A DNA stretch of 64,000 nt from Caballeronia zhejiangensis. GTDB taxonomy: Bacteria; Pseudomonadota; Gammaproteobacteria; Burkholderiales; Burkholderiaceae. A program made the translations under genes and the position numbers. Below the pieces are notes generated by a model, which was not told the origin of the DNA, did not search any database, and was given only the letters and a program-made list of their open reading frames with translations. Location: NCBI RefSeq assembly GCF_000698575.1, contig NZ_JFHD01000001.1, positions 186,001 to 250,000 on the forward strand. The letters are read 5' to 3'. Below, in pieces: positions 28,543 to 37,832 of the stretch; position 1 is the first letter of the stretch, and the number at the start of each line of letters is the position of its first letter.

Positions 28543-29673
28543 TCAGTGCTGTGCGAGCTTCGTCGCGATATAGCGCGCAAAGTCGAAATTGGGCCGTTCA
28601 AGGTGGCTCAGATTTCCGGGCTTCGCGAGCGGCGCATGCACGCCGCGAAACACCGCTTCCACGCCGCGCCTGTCTTCCGCGTTCACTTCGTCGAGCAGCT
28701 TCTTCAATGTCGACATATGCGCGTTCGCTTCCGCGTCGGCGATGAATTCAGGCGCGAGACCGCCGCCGAAGCGGATATGCACTTGCCCGACGCCGCGCGG
28801 CTGCAACACGAGATACCAGAAATAGCCGGGCGTAAGCGTGACGAGATGCGTCGGATAGATCGCGAGCAGTGCGGTCGTCTTGCGCCAATGACCCGTTAAA
28901 CGCGGGTTATCCGGATGAGCATTGCCAATGGGCAAGCTCGCTTCCTTCGTGATCCAGTGATAGTTGAACGCGGGATAACCCGGTGGACATTCCATCTCTT
29001 AGAGCTTCGAATGCGGCCCTACGGTCGCGCGATGCAGCATTGGCAAGTGATAACTTTCCATGAAGTTTTCGGCGAGGATCTTCCAGTTGGTATCCCACAC
29101 ATGCTCTTCATAGAAAGTTTCGATGTAGTCCGTCATGCCATACGCGCCGATCAATTCGCTCAGTTCGGCTAGCTGCGTTGCGACGGGCGGCGCGCTTTCA
29201 TCGAGCGTCACATAGATCCAGCCTTGCCATTCCTCGCAGCGCACGGCGGGCAGCCTATAACTTTCCTTGCAGAAGCCTTCTTGCCGGTCCATGAGCGGCG
29301 CGCCCTTCAATTCGCCGTCGAGTCCATAACTCCACGCGTGATACGGGCACACGATGCGCCGCTTGTTGCCGCGCCCTTCCAGCAGCACCGACATGCGATG
29401 CAGGCACACATTCGACATCGCCTTGAGCTGCATCTGCTCGTCGCGCAATACGACGATCGGCTGCGCGCCGATCTGCGCCGTCAGGTAATCGCCGGGTTCC
29501 TTCAACGCGCTCGCGCGGCCGACGCATTGCCATTCATGCGCGAAGATCTCGCGCTCTTCGAGTGACAGGAAGTCGGGCGATGTATAGACGCCAGGCGGCA
29601 TGGCGTGCGCATCGCTGAATGGTCGTTCGCAATTCGACCGTAACTGGTCGATGAGCGTGTCCACTGCGATCAT
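28543..29673 (-). pseudogene. Rieske non-heme iron oxygenase alpha subunit interrupted by an in-frame TAA
   Basis: The frame runs from ATG 29673 to 28543 but contains TAA at 28999-29001, after which the same frame continues (GAG ATG GAA TGT). The first part (224 residues) has the Rieske ligands in CLHRMSVLLEGRGNKRR followed by CPYHAW, and the two iron histidines in ENFMESYHLPMLH. The second part (ECPPGYPAFNYHWITK onward, about 150 residues) completes the catalytic domain. It resembles glycine-betaine or stachydrine-type demethylases (GbcA-like). The simplest explanation is GAA to TAA. It leads the ABC operon with a 19-bp gap. A matching reductase lies at 40714-41844. A real nonsense mutation, sequencing error or readthrough are all possible. 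Confidence 0.85.
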
Positions 29674-29772
29674 GAAGCCCTCCTTGTCTCAACTCGTGAG
29701 AGCGCGCTGGCGCGGGCTTTGACCGCATTGCGCTCGACATGGACATCAATCTATCAAGCCAAATTGCCAGCC

Positions 29773-29793
29773 AAAATATTGTTTTCGGATACA
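29773..29793. promoter_or_regulatory. Putative LysR-type operator, copy 1
   Basis: This stretch contains AAATAT, then 2 bases, then TTTTCGGAT. It matches 17 of 21 positions with 30846-30866 on the other side of the LysR gene. It lies about 100 bp upstream of the Rieske start. A binding site for the LysR protein encoded between the two copies is an inference. Confidence 0.4.
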
Positions 29794-29827
29794 AAGCAAA
29801 GCTTTTATCTATGCAGCGCCGATAACT

Positions 29828-30763
29828 TCACGTATCGATATGCAGTCGCCTAATATAGTTCTCGCAGAACGACGAGAAGCGATGCACCACTTGCCGCGGA
29901 CGCATTGTGCGCGATTGCGCGATGCCTAACGTAGTCGCGTTGACGTTGTCCTTGAAGCGCTTAATCACGAAGTCCTCGCCATCCACCGTGCGATTCGACT
30001 TCAGCGGAAAGTTGAGGATGCTATAGCCGAGGCCGTTCGCCACCATGCCACGCACGACTTCCGGTTGCGATGACCGGAACGCGGGCACGGGACGGCTGCC
30101 GACCGCATCGAAGAGCGCGGCGAAATACTCGCGGCTATGCGGCAGATCGAGCATCACGTAAGGCTCCGATTGCAAATCGGCGAGCGATACCTTGCGCGCT
30201 CGCGCAAGCCGATGCGTCTTCGGCAAGATCGCATAAGGCGGCAACGAAAGCAGCGGCGTGAACGCGATGTCCTCGGTCAAGTCCAGACTATAGGTGAGGG
30301 CGATATCGAGCGAACCGTCATGCAGGCCGCGCAACAAGCCGTCCTGATGCGCTTCGACCGTGCGAAACGAAATGCCCGCGTGCCCCGCCGTGAAGCGGCT
30401 GATGAGTCCCGGCATCAAAGGCGGTGCGAGCGACACGAGACAGCCGAGCGCGATGGAGCCGGTCATGCCGCCATCCATTTCTTTCGCGGCCATTTGCAGT
30501 TCTTCCGCGATCTTCAGCAGATTGCGCGCTTGCCCGAGCAGATCGCGGCCGGCCTGCGTGAGCGACAGACCGCTCGCATGATGGCGAATGAATAGCTGCA
30601 CGCCGAACGATGCTTCGAGATCGGCGAGGGCGGTCGATATCGACGGTTGCGAAATATGCAGTTTTTTCGCGGCGGCGGTGAAGGACAAGGCTTCGGCAGC
30701 GACCACGAAGTAGCGCAATTGCCGCAGCGAATAGCGCAAGGGATGGCTTTCCATCGATGACAT
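29828..30763 (-). CDS. LysR-type transcriptional regulator
   Basis: A 311-residue LTTR. The winged helix-turn-helix is in residues 10-68 (LRQLRYFVVAAEALSFTAAA, then LHISQPSISTALADLEASFG). The remainder is the two-lobed effector domain (HQDGLLRGLHDGSLDIALTY). It is encoded between the Rieske-ABC operon and the divergent monooxygenase operon, so it probably controls one or both in response to the imported compound. ATG 30754 is an equally possible start. Confidence 0.9.
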   Translation of the reverse strand: MSSMESHPLRYSLRQLRYFVVAAEALSFTAAAKKLHISQPSISTALADLEASFGVQLFIRHHASGLSLTQAGRDLLGQARNLLKIAEELQMAAKEMDGGMTGSIALGCLVSLAPPLMPGLISRFTAGHAGISFRTVEAHQDGLLRGLHDGSLDIALTYSLDLTEDIAFTPLLSLPPYAILPKTHRLARARKVSLADLQSEPYVMLDLPHSREYFAALFDAVGSRPVPAFRSSQPEVVRGMVANGLGYSILNFPLKSNRTVDGEDFVIKRFKDNVNATTLGIAQSRTMRPRQVVHRFSSFCENYIRRLHIDT

Positions 30764-30845
30764 TCCGGAAATGGAGCTTCGATGAGCCGCATTGTGAAGT
30801 GCTCAAAATTCATTGCATAGCCAAATCCGATGCCGTGCATTTCTT

Positions 30846-30866
30846 AAATATATTTTTCGGATTCGA
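30846..30866. promoter_or_regulatory. Putative LysR-type operator, copy 2
   Basis: AAATATATTTTTCGGATTCG is nearly identical to the element at 29773-29793. It lies in the divergent promoter between the LysR gene and the flavin monooxygenase gene, 64 bp before the latter's start. An inverted half (AAATCCGA) occurs about 20 bp to its left. Confidence 0.4.
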
Positions 30867-30929
30867 TCGGGACGCGTAGATTTTCACGAAGACATCACGG
30901 ATACAACGGCCTTTCAGAAGGACATAGCC

Positions 30930-32270
30930 ATGACAGTGGAAACAACGTCTATCGACACGCTCGTGGTCGGCGCGGGCCAGGCAGGCGTCGCGATGAGCGA
31001 ACACCTGAGCAAGCTCGGCGTGCCGCATCTCGTGCTGGAACGCGATCGCATCGCCGAACGCTGGCGCACGGGCAGGTGGGATTCGCTCGTCGCCAATGGT
31101 CCCGCATGGCACGATCGTTTCCCTAATCTCGAGTTCGCGGATTTCGACCCCAATGGTTTCGCATCGAAAGATCAGGTCGCGGAATACTTCGTCGAGTACG
31201 CGAAGAAATTCGATGCGCCCATTCGCACCGGCGTCGAAGTGAAGAAGGTCGTGCGCAATGCGGGGCGGCCGGGCTTTACCGTCGATACATCCGACGGAAC
31301 CATCGAAGCGAATCGCGTGGTCGTCGCGACGGGTCCGTTTCAGCGCCCCGTGATTCCGCCGATCGCGCCGTCGTCCGCAAAGCTCACGCAGATCCATTCC
31401 GCCGACTATCGCAATCCGCAGCAACTGCCCGAAGGCGGCGTGCTCGTCGTGGGCGCGGGATCGTCGGGCGTGCAGATCGCCGATGAATTGCAGCGCGCGG
31501 GCCGGCGCGTGTATCTGTCGGTCGGCGCGCACGATCGTCCGCCGCGCGGATATCGCGGACGCGATTTCTGCTGGTGGCTCGGCGTGCTCGGCGAATGGGA
31601 CGCGGAAGTGATGAAGCCGGGCCGCGAGCATGTGACCATTGCCGTGAGCGGCGCGCGCGGCGGCCATACGGTGGACTTCAGGCGCCTCGCGCATCAGGGC
31701 ATCACGCTCGTCGGTCTGACGAAATCGTTCGACGATACGCGCGTGAGCTTCGAAGCCGATCTCGCGGATAACATCCGTCGCGGCGACGAGAACTATTTGT
31801 CATTGCTCGATGCCGCCGATGCCTATGCGCAACGCAACGGCCTCGATCTGCCCGAGGAGCCCGAAGCGCGCCATATTCCCGCCGACCCGGAATGCATGAC
31901 GCATCCGCTTCTCGAACTCGATCTCGCGCAAGCGGGTGTTACGTCGATCATCTGGGCGACCGGTTATGCCGTCGATTTCAACTGGCTGCAAGTCGATGCA
32001 TTCGATGACAAAGGCAAGCCGAAACATCAACGTGGCGTCGCCAAAGAACCGGGCATCTATTTTCTCGGCTTGCCGTGGCTTTCGCGGCGCGGCTCCGCGT
32101 TCATCTGGGGCGTGTGGCACGACGCGAAACATATCGCCGATCACATCGTCACGCAGCGCAAATACCTCGCTTATTACGACGCGCCGCAACGTGCTGTCGA
32201 GACGAAGCGCGAAGAAGGCGTGACCGATGCATCGCGCGTCCACAAGGTCAGCGAGATGGGCGTCAACTGA
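30930..32270 (+). CDS. Flavin-dependent monooxygenase (FAD/NADPH, FMO-like)
   Basis: A 446-residue flavoprotein. The FAD-binding motif is TLVVGAGQAGVAMSEHL at residue 10, and the NADPH-binding motif is VLVVGAGSSGVQIADEL near residue 172; FATGY-like IIWATGYAVDF is near residue 370. These place it among bacterial FMO-like N- or S-oxygenases or Baeyer-Villiger relatives. AGAAGGAC precedes the ATG at 30930. It begins a plus-strand operon with a Rid protein, DUF1028, M20 deacylase and NCS1 permease, suggesting oxidation of an N-containing substrate that is then hydrolysed. Confidence 0.88.
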   Translation: MTVETTSIDTLVVGAGQAGVAMSEHLSKLGVPHLVLERDRIAERWRTGRWDSLVANGPAWHDRFPNLEFADFDPNGFASKDQVAEYFVEYAKKFDAPIRTGVEVKKVVRNAGRPGFTVDTSDGTIEANRVVVATGPFQRPVIPPIAPSSAKLTQIHSADYRNPQQLPEGGVLVVGAGSSGVQIADELQRAGRRVYLSVGAHDRPPRGYRGRDFCWWLGVLGEWDAEVMKPGREHVTIAVSGARGGHTVDFRRLAHQGITLVGLTKSFDDTRVSFEADLADNIRRGDENYLSLLDAADAYAQRNGLDLPEEPEARHIPADPECMTHPLLELDLAQAGVTSIIWATGYAVDFNWLQVDAFDDKGKPKHQRGVAKEPGIYFLGLPWLSRRGSAFIWGVWHDAKHIADHIVTQRKYLAYYDAPQRAVETKREEGVTDASRVHKVSEMGVN

Positions 32271-32301
32271 TCAGAAACTATCCGGAATCAAGGTGCATTC
32301 G

Positions 32302-32745
32302 ATGAGCCAACCTACGCATACCCGTATCCGCATGTTCAACACGAAGGATACGTACCCGAATCAGACCCTCGATAACGACCTCTGCCAGGCCGTTCGCGCG
32401 GGCAATACCGTTTATGTGCGCGGTCAGATCGGCACGGACTTCGACGGCAATCTCGTCGGTCTCGGCGATCCGCGCGCGCAGGCCGAGCAGGCGATGAAGA
32501 ACGTGAAGCAGTTGCTCGAAGAAGCGGGCAGCGATCTCTCGCATATCGTCAAGACGACGACTTATCTCACCGATGTGCGCTTTCGCGAGCCGGTGTATCG
32601 CGAAGTCGGCAAATGGCTGAAGGGCGTGTTTCCGATTTCGACGGGCCTTACCGTCGTCGCGCTCGGACAACCCGAATGGCTGATGGAGATCGATGTGATC
32701 GCCGTCATCCCCGATGGATGGACGCCGCCCCAGGAGCGCGCATGA
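32302..32745 (+). CDS. Rid-family protein (YjgF/YER057c/UK114), non-archetypal
   Basis: A 147-residue protein with the Rid fold: LCQAVRAGNTVYVRGQIGTD, AEQAMKNVKQLLEEAGSDLS and KTTTYLTDVRFREPVYREVG. The region that holds the catalytic Arg in RidA (FPARS) reads FPISTG here, so the arginine needed for imine hydrolysis is absent. That fits the Rid subgroups found in catabolic operons, whose role is uncertain. Its 3' end overlaps the DUF1028 start (ATGA). Confidence 0.88.
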   Translation: MSQPTHTRIRMFNTKDTYPNQTLDNDLCQAVRAGNTVYVRGQIGTDFDGNLVGLGDPRAQAEQAMKNVKQLLEEAGSDLSHIVKTTTYLTDVRFREPVYREVGKWLKGVFPISTGLTVVALGQPEWLMEIDVIAVIPDGWTPPQERA

Positions 32746-33419
32746 CATTCTCGATCGTCGGACGATGTGAAGAGACCGGGCAGCTCGGCATCGCGATCAG
32801 TTCGTCGAGCATCGCGGTGGGCGCGCGCTGTCCGTGGGTGCGCGCGGGCGTGGGCGTCGTCGCGACGCAGAACGTCACGCTGCCCGCGCTCGGTCCGCAA
32901 ATTCTCGATTACATCGAAAGCGCCAAGCTCGATGCGAACGCCGCACTCGAACGCGCGTTGAGCGCGAACGAATGGAGCGAGTATCGGCAGGTGACGGTCG
33001 TCGATGCGCAAGGCCACACCGCGTTCTTCAGCGGCAAGCAAGCGCTCGGCACGTATCACGCGGTCGCGGGCAGGCAATGCGTCGCGGCGGGCAACATGCT
33101 CGCGGGCGTGCATGTCATCGAAGCGATGATTCCCGCATTCGAGAACGCATCGGGCCAGCTTGCGGATCGTCTGCTTGCCGCGATGCATGCGGCGATCGCG
33201 GCGGGCGGCGAAGCGGGGCCGGTGCATTCGGCGGCGCTGAAGATCGCGGGCGAGCAAAGCTGGCCGCTCGTCGATCTGCGCGTCGACTGGGCCGATGACG
33301 ATCCCATCGGCAAGCTCGATGACCTGTGGCATGCGTACGAGCCGCAGATGCAGGACTACGTGACGCGCGCATTGAACCCGACCGCTGCGCCGAGCTACGG
33401 AGTGCCGGGCGATGAGTGA
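32742..33419 (+). CDS. DUF1028 family protein (Ntn-hydrolase-like)
   Basis: A 225-residue protein starting MTFSIVGRCEETGQLGIAIS, with VGARCPWVRAGVGVVATQN and VAAGNMLAGVHVIEAM as conserved blocks of DUF1028. The family has an Ntn-hydrolase-like fold and often accompanies Rid proteins and amidohydrolases in amine or pyrimidine-type catabolism. No function is established that I know of. It overlaps the genes on both sides (4 and 8 bp), so it is translated as part of the same operon. Confidence 0.85.
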   Translation: MTFSIVGRCEETGQLGIAISSSSIAVGARCPWVRAGVGVVATQNVTLPALGPQILDYIESAKLDANAALERALSANEWSEYRQVTVVDAQGHTAFFSGKQALGTYHAVAGRQCVAAGNMLAGVHVIEAMIPAFENASGQLADRLLAAMHAAIAAGGEAGPVHSAALKIAGEQSWPLVDLRVDWADDDPIGKLDDLWHAYEPQMQDYVTRALNPTAAPSYGVPGDE

Positions 33420-34575
33420 CACGACGAGCCGCGATCTGCTCGACAAGCTGATTAGTTTCGCGACCGTCAGCCGCGATTCGAATCTCGCGCTGATCGAGTT
33501 CGTTCGCGATTACCTCGCGCAGTTCGACATCGAAAGCGAGCTGTTCTACAACGCGGAGCGCACGAAGGCGAATCTGTTCGCGACGATCGGACCGCGCGAT
33601 CGCGGCGGCATCGTGCTCTCGGGGCATACGGATGTCGTGCCGGTCGATGGCCAGCCGTGGACCGTCGATCCATTCCGTCTCACGGAAAAAGATGGACGGC
33701 TCTATGGCCGCGGCACAGCCGACATGAAGGGCTTTCTCGCGTCGGTGCTGGCCGCCGTGCCGATGTTGATCGAGCGCGAACTGAGATTGCCCGTGCATCT
33801 GGCGTTTTCATACGACGAGGAAGTCGGATGCCTCGGCGTGCGGCCGATGCTCGCGCAACTGGAGAAGCGCGCGCACAAGCCCGTTCTGTGTCTGATCGGC
33901 GAGCCGACATCGTTGAAGCCGGTGCTCGGTCACAAGGGCAAGCTCGCGATGCGTTGTCAGGTGAAAGGCGCGCCTTGTCATTCCGCCTATGCGCCGTATG
34001 GCGTGAACGCGATTCAATATGCAGCGCGCCTCATCAATCGGCTTGAAGAAATCGGCGAACGGCTGGCGCAGCTCGAGCATCACGACGAGCGCTTCGATCC
34101 GCCGTATTCGACCGTGCAGACGGGCGTCATCAAGGGCGGTCGTGCGCTCAACATCGTGCCGGCCGAATGCGAATTCGACTTCGAAGTGCGCGCGCTTCCC
34201 GGCTTCGAAGCGAGCACGGTCGCCAAGGATTTGCAGGCGTACGCACAAGCCGAACTGCTGCCGAAGATGCGCGCCATTGAACCCGAGACAGACGTTCGCC
34301 TCGAAGCGCTATCCGCGTATCCCGGACTCGCGACATCGCCCGAAAGCGAAGCGGCGCGTCTCGTCGCGCTCTTGAGCGGATCGTCGGAATTCGGCACGGT
34401 GGCGTTCGGCACGGAAGGCGGACTCTTCGATCAGGCAGGCATTCCGACTGTCGTATGCGGTCCCGGCAGCATGGATCAGGGACACAAGCCCGATGAGTAC
34501 GTAACCCTCGAACAACTCCACGATTGCGACGCGATGCTGATACGCCTCGCCGATCATCTTTCGACCACAGCCTGA
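33412..34575 (+). CDS. M20-family deacylase, ArgE/acetylornithine-deacetylase-like
   Basis: A 387-residue zinc amidohydrolase. Metal and catalytic motifs are SGHTDVVPVDGQPW, GRGTADMKGF, the Glu-Glu pair in YDEEVGCLG, and the C-terminal His in GPGSMDQGHKPDEY. A dimerisation insert begins near residue 180 (MRCQVKGAPCHSAYAPYG). NCBI-style names would call it ArgE, but its position in a Rid-DUF1028-permease operon argues for a catabolic N-acyl substrate rather than arginine biosynthesis. The start overlaps DUF1028 by 8 bp. Confidence 0.88.
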   Translation: MSDTTSRDLLDKLISFATVSRDSNLALIEFVRDYLAQFDIESELFYNAERTKANLFATIGPRDRGGIVLSGHTDVVPVDGQPWTVDPFRLTEKDGRLYGRGTADMKGFLASVLAAVPMLIERELRLPVHLAFSYDEEVGCLGVRPMLAQLEKRAHKPVLCLIGEPTSLKPVLGHKGKLAMRCQVKGAPCHSAYAPYGVNAIQYAARLINRLEEIGERLAQLEHHDERFDPPYSTVQTGVIKGGRALNIVPAECEFDFEVRALPGFEASTVAKDLQAYAQAELLPKMRAIEPETDVRLEALSAYPGLATSPESEAARLVALLSGSSEFGTVAFGTEGGLFDQAGIPTVVCGPGSMDQGHKPDEYVTLEQLHDCDAMLIRLADHLSTTA

Positions 34576-34652
34576 TTTCTCACACGCCGCAGGCGATACG
34601 GGCGCGATGCGCGGCAGGGCATCGCTTTGCCGCGCACAAACTGGAGACGACT

Positions 34653-36074
34653 TTGACTAGTGCATCACGCAACGCTTCTCCGTTGATCGAGAAGCACACC
34701 ATCGGCTATGTGCCGCCCGAGGATCGTCACGGCAAAGTGCGCGACCTGTTCACGCTATGGTTCGGCGGCAATATCGCGCCCTTGCCGATCGTGACGGGCG
34801 CGCTCGGCGTGCAGATCTTTCATCTGAACCTGCTGTGGGGCATCGTTGCGATCGTCGTCGGACAGGCGGTCGGCGGCGTGCTGATGGCGTTGCATTCCGC
34901 GCAAGGGCCGCAAATGGGCATTCCGCAGATGATCCAGAGCCGCGCGCAGTTCGGATCGTGGGGCGCGTTGCTCGTGACCGTCATCGCGGGCGTGATGTAC
35001 GTGGGCTTCTTCGCGTCGAACATCGTGCTCGCGGGGAAGTCGCTGCATGGCATCGAGACGTCGGTGTCGGTGCCCGTGGGCATCGTGATCGGCGCGCTGG
35101 GATCGGGACTGATCGGCATCATCGGATACAAGTTCATTCATATCCTGAACCGCATCGGGACGTGGGTCCTCGGCATCGGCATTTGCGTGGGCTTCGGCTA
35201 CATCCTCACGCATGTCTCGACGGACGATTTCCTCACGCGCGGCGGCTTCAACTTCGCCGGCTGGCTCGCGACCGTATCGCTTTCCGCGCTGTGGCAGATC
35301 GCGTTCGCGCCTTACGTGTCCGACTATTCGCGCTATTTGCCGGCGACCGTGCGCGTCTCGTCGACGTTCTGGGCGACGTATCTCGGCTGCACGATCGGCT
35401 CGACGCTCGCCTTCGTGTTCGGCGCGGTCGCGGTGCTCGCGGTGCCGCCCGGCGCCGACGCGATGGATGCCGTGAAGCTCGCCACCGGACCGCTCGGCCT
35501 GCCGATGCTCGTGTTGTTCCTGTTGAGCGTCATCAGCCACAACGCGTTGAACCTGTATGGCGCGGTGCTCGCGGTGATCACGTCATTGCAGACGTTCGCG
35601 TATCGCTGGATTCCGACGGCGAAAGCGCGCGCCGTGTTGTCGGTCGCGATTCTCGTCGCGTGCTGCTATGGCGCGATCGGCGCATCGACGAACTTCGTCG
35701 CGAATCTCGTCGATCTCGTGCTTGCGCTGCTCGTCGTGCTGGTGCCGTGGACCGCGATCAATCTCATCGACTTCTATGTGATCCACAAAGGCAAGTACGA
35801 CATCCAGTCGATCTTTCAGGTAGACGGCGGCATCTATGGACGATTCAATCCGCAGGCGTTGATCGCTTATGCGATCGGTATCGTCGTGCAGATTCCGTTC
35901 ATGAACACGCCGATGTATGCGGGCGCGGTGCCCAAGTATCTCGACGGCGCGGATCTGTCGTGGATCGTTGGATTGCTGCTGACGTCGCCGGTTTATTACT
36001 GGCTTGCATCGCGCGATACGAGTTATCGGCGCAGACAGAACGGTGCGCGTGTGGCGTCGAACGTGGCGCGGTGA
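34653..36074 (+). CDS. NCS1-family permease (purine/cytosine/hydantoin-type)
   Basis: About 473 residues with 12 predicted transmembrane helices. The start is TTG 34653, with GGAG 8 bases upstream; the first in-frame ATG lies upstream inside the previous gene. LFTLWFGGNIAPLPIVTGAL and GPQMGIPQMIQSRAQFGSWG are typical of the cytosine-permease branch. It would import a nucleobase-like or small N-heterocyclic compound by proton or sodium symport. It closes the FMO-Rid-DUF1028-M20 operon and is followed by a hairpin. Confidence 0.88.
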   Translation: MTSASRNASPLIEKHTIGYVPPEDRHGKVRDLFTLWFGGNIAPLPIVTGALGVQIFHLNLLWGIVAIVVGQAVGGVLMALHSAQGPQMGIPQMIQSRAQFGSWGALLVTVIAGVMYVGFFASNIVLAGKSLHGIETSVSVPVGIVIGALGSGLIGIIGYKFIHILNRIGTWVLGIGICVGFGYILTHVSTDDFLTRGGFNFAGWLATVSLSALWQIAFAPYVSDYSRYLPATVRVSSTFWATYLGCTIGSTLAFVFGAVAVLAVPPGADAMDAVKLATGPLGLPMLVLFLLSVISHNALNLYGAVLAVITSLQTFAYRWIPTAKARAVLSVAILVACCYGAIGASTNFVANLVDLVLALLVVLVPWTAINLIDFYVIHKGKYDIQSIFQVDGGIYGRFNPQALIAYAIGIVVQIPFMNTPMYAGAVPKYLDGADLSWIVGLLLTSPVYYWLASRDTSYRRRQNGARVASNVAR

Positions 36075-36085
36075 TTCATAAGCGA

Positions 36086-36114
36086 TGTCGGGCGGGACTC
36101 TTTCCCGCCCGACA
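36086..36114 (+). terminator. Hairpin terminator after the permease gene
   Basis: Arms TGTCGGGCGGGA (36086-36097) and TCCCGCCCGACA (36103-36114) are perfect with a 5-nt loop; the tail ATTCTGTTGT is only moderately T-rich. It probably ends the 30930-36074 operon. Confidence 0.75.
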
Positions 36115-36315
36115 ATTCTGTTGTAACCCCGGCTGCATTTACGTCGAGTGTGCACATGCACATAATCGCGTCACCTGCTGCGAAAACCCTTCGCGGCGCA
36201 TCGAGGCGGTGACGATCCCGGGCTTGCCGAACGGCGGCCTGCAAGTGCGGTTCAGTGATTCTGATTCGTTGCGGCACACATCGCTCCTCCTCGCACCCGC
36301 ATTCAGGAGCTTGTC

Positions 36316-37647
36316 ATGTCGAACGATCTTCCTCTCCGGACGGCTTCGCGCCGTCATTTCATCGGCGTCGCGGCGGCGAGCATCGCGGCGAGCGCATTGA
36401 GCCGCGTCGCATTCGCCGATTCGATCCAGAGCACGGCGGACATCGTGCAAGTGAAGAGCGGCGACAAGACCGCGATTCGCCCGCTTCGCGTCCACGCAAC
36501 GGATGCGCAACTCGCCGATCTGAAGCGGCGCGTGCAGTCGACGCGCTGGCCCGAACGCGAAACCGTTGCCGATGCCTCGCAAGGCGTGCAACTCGCGACG
36601 ATGCAGCAACTCGCGCGCCATTGGTCGACCGCTTACGACTGGCGCAAGGTCGAAGCGCGGATCAACGCGGTGCCGAACTTCGTCACCGAGATCGACGGAC
36701 TCGACATCCACTTCATCCACGTTCGCTCGAAACATGCGAACGCGTTGCCGATGATCGTCACGCACGGCTGGCCCGGCTCGATCATCGAGCAACTGAAGAT
36801 CATCGATCCGCTGACGAATCCGACCGCGCATGGCGGCAATGCATCGGATGCGTTCGATGTCGTGATTCCGTCGCTGCCCGGCTACGGATTTTCCGGCAAG
36901 CCGGCGACGACCGGCTGGGACCCGCAGCGCATCGCGCGCGCATGGATCGCGCTGATGCAGCGGCTCGGCTACACGCGCTATGTCGCGCAGGGCGGCGACT
37001 GGGGCAACGCGGTGACCGAGCAGATGGCGCTTATCGCGCCGCCGGAACTGATCGGCATGCACACGAACATGCCGGCGACGGTGCCGGACGATATCGCCAA
37101 CGCGCTGAAGTACGGCAATCCCGCGCCCGCGGGTTTGGCCGGCGATGAAAAGCACGCGTTCGATCAACTCGATTACTTCTACAAACACGGCCTCGGCTAC
37201 GCGCAGGAAATGGCGAATCGGCCGCAGACGCTGTATGGCATCGAGGATTCGCCGATCGGTCTCGCGGCATGGATGATCGATCACGACGCGGCGAGCCAGG
37301 CGCTGATCGCGCGTGTGTTCGACGGCCAGGCGGAGGGTCTCACGCGCGACGACATCCTCGACAACATCACACTTTATTGGCTGACGAACACGGGCGTTTC
37401 ATCGGCGCGGCTGTACTGGGAAAACAAGCTCAACTTCTTCGCGCCGAAGCATGTTGCGATTCCGGTGGCGGTGAGCGTGTTTCCGGACGAGATCTATGCC
37501 GCGCCGCAAAGCTGGACGGAGAAGGCGTATCCGAAGCTGATTCACTACAACCGTCTGGCGAAAGGCGGGCATTTCGCGGCATGGGAGCAGCCGCAAGCCT
37601 TCACGGATGAAGTTCGCGCGGGCTTCCGTCCGCTGCGTTCGGCGTAA
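36316..37647 (+). CDS. Tat-exported epoxide hydrolase (alpha/beta hydrolase, EHN domain)
   Basis: A 443-residue protein. Residues 1-35 are a twin-arginine signal (RTASRRHFIGVAAASIAA, cleavage near AFADS). Residues 55-160 form the epoxide-hydrolase N-terminal domain (ATDAQLADLKRRVQSTRWPE). The alpha/beta core has the oxyanion motif HGWPGS, the nucleophile Asp in GGDWGNAV, and the catalytic His in KGGHFAAWEQP. It would hydrolyse epoxides in the periplasm. It has its own promoter region and no operon partner. Confidence 0.88.
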   Translation: MSNDLPLRTASRRHFIGVAAASIAASALSRVAFADSIQSTADIVQVKSGDKTAIRPLRVHATDAQLADLKRRVQSTRWPERETVADASQGVQLATMQQLARHWSTAYDWRKVEARINAVPNFVTEIDGLDIHFIHVRSKHANALPMIVTHGWPGSIIEQLKIIDPLTNPTAHGGNASDAFDVVIPSLPGYGFSGKPATTGWDPQRIARAWIALMQRLGYTRYVAQGGDWGNAVTEQMALIAPPELIGMHTNMPATVPDDIANALKYGNPAPAGLAGDEKHAFDQLDYFYKHGLGYAQEMANRPQTLYGIEDSPIGLAAWMIDHDAASQALIARVFDGQAEGLTRDDILDNITLYWLTNTGVSSARLYWENKLNFFAPKHVAIPVAVSVFPDEIYAAPQSWTEKAYPKLIHYNRLAKGGHFAAWEQPQAFTDEVRAGFRPLRSA

Positions 37648-37832
37648 AGGCGGCGCATCACGTTCAGCGCGCGCATGGACGCGCGGCCGATGCATCGGGC
37701 GGAACCCTGTCACAATCGCAATCTCCGACGTTTCTCGACGATGCGCTCGGGAGTGCGATTGACCGGGCCGTCTCATCCGATTGCGGCGCGCGAGGTGCGC
37801 CGCGCGTGTTTCTCCATGACAAGGAGCAAGCG

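Noticed and set aside
33412..34575. Naming the M20 enzyme argE
   Set aside because: The motifs are those of the whole ArgE/DapE group, and the operon context is catabolic, so the arginine-biosynthesis symbol would mislead.
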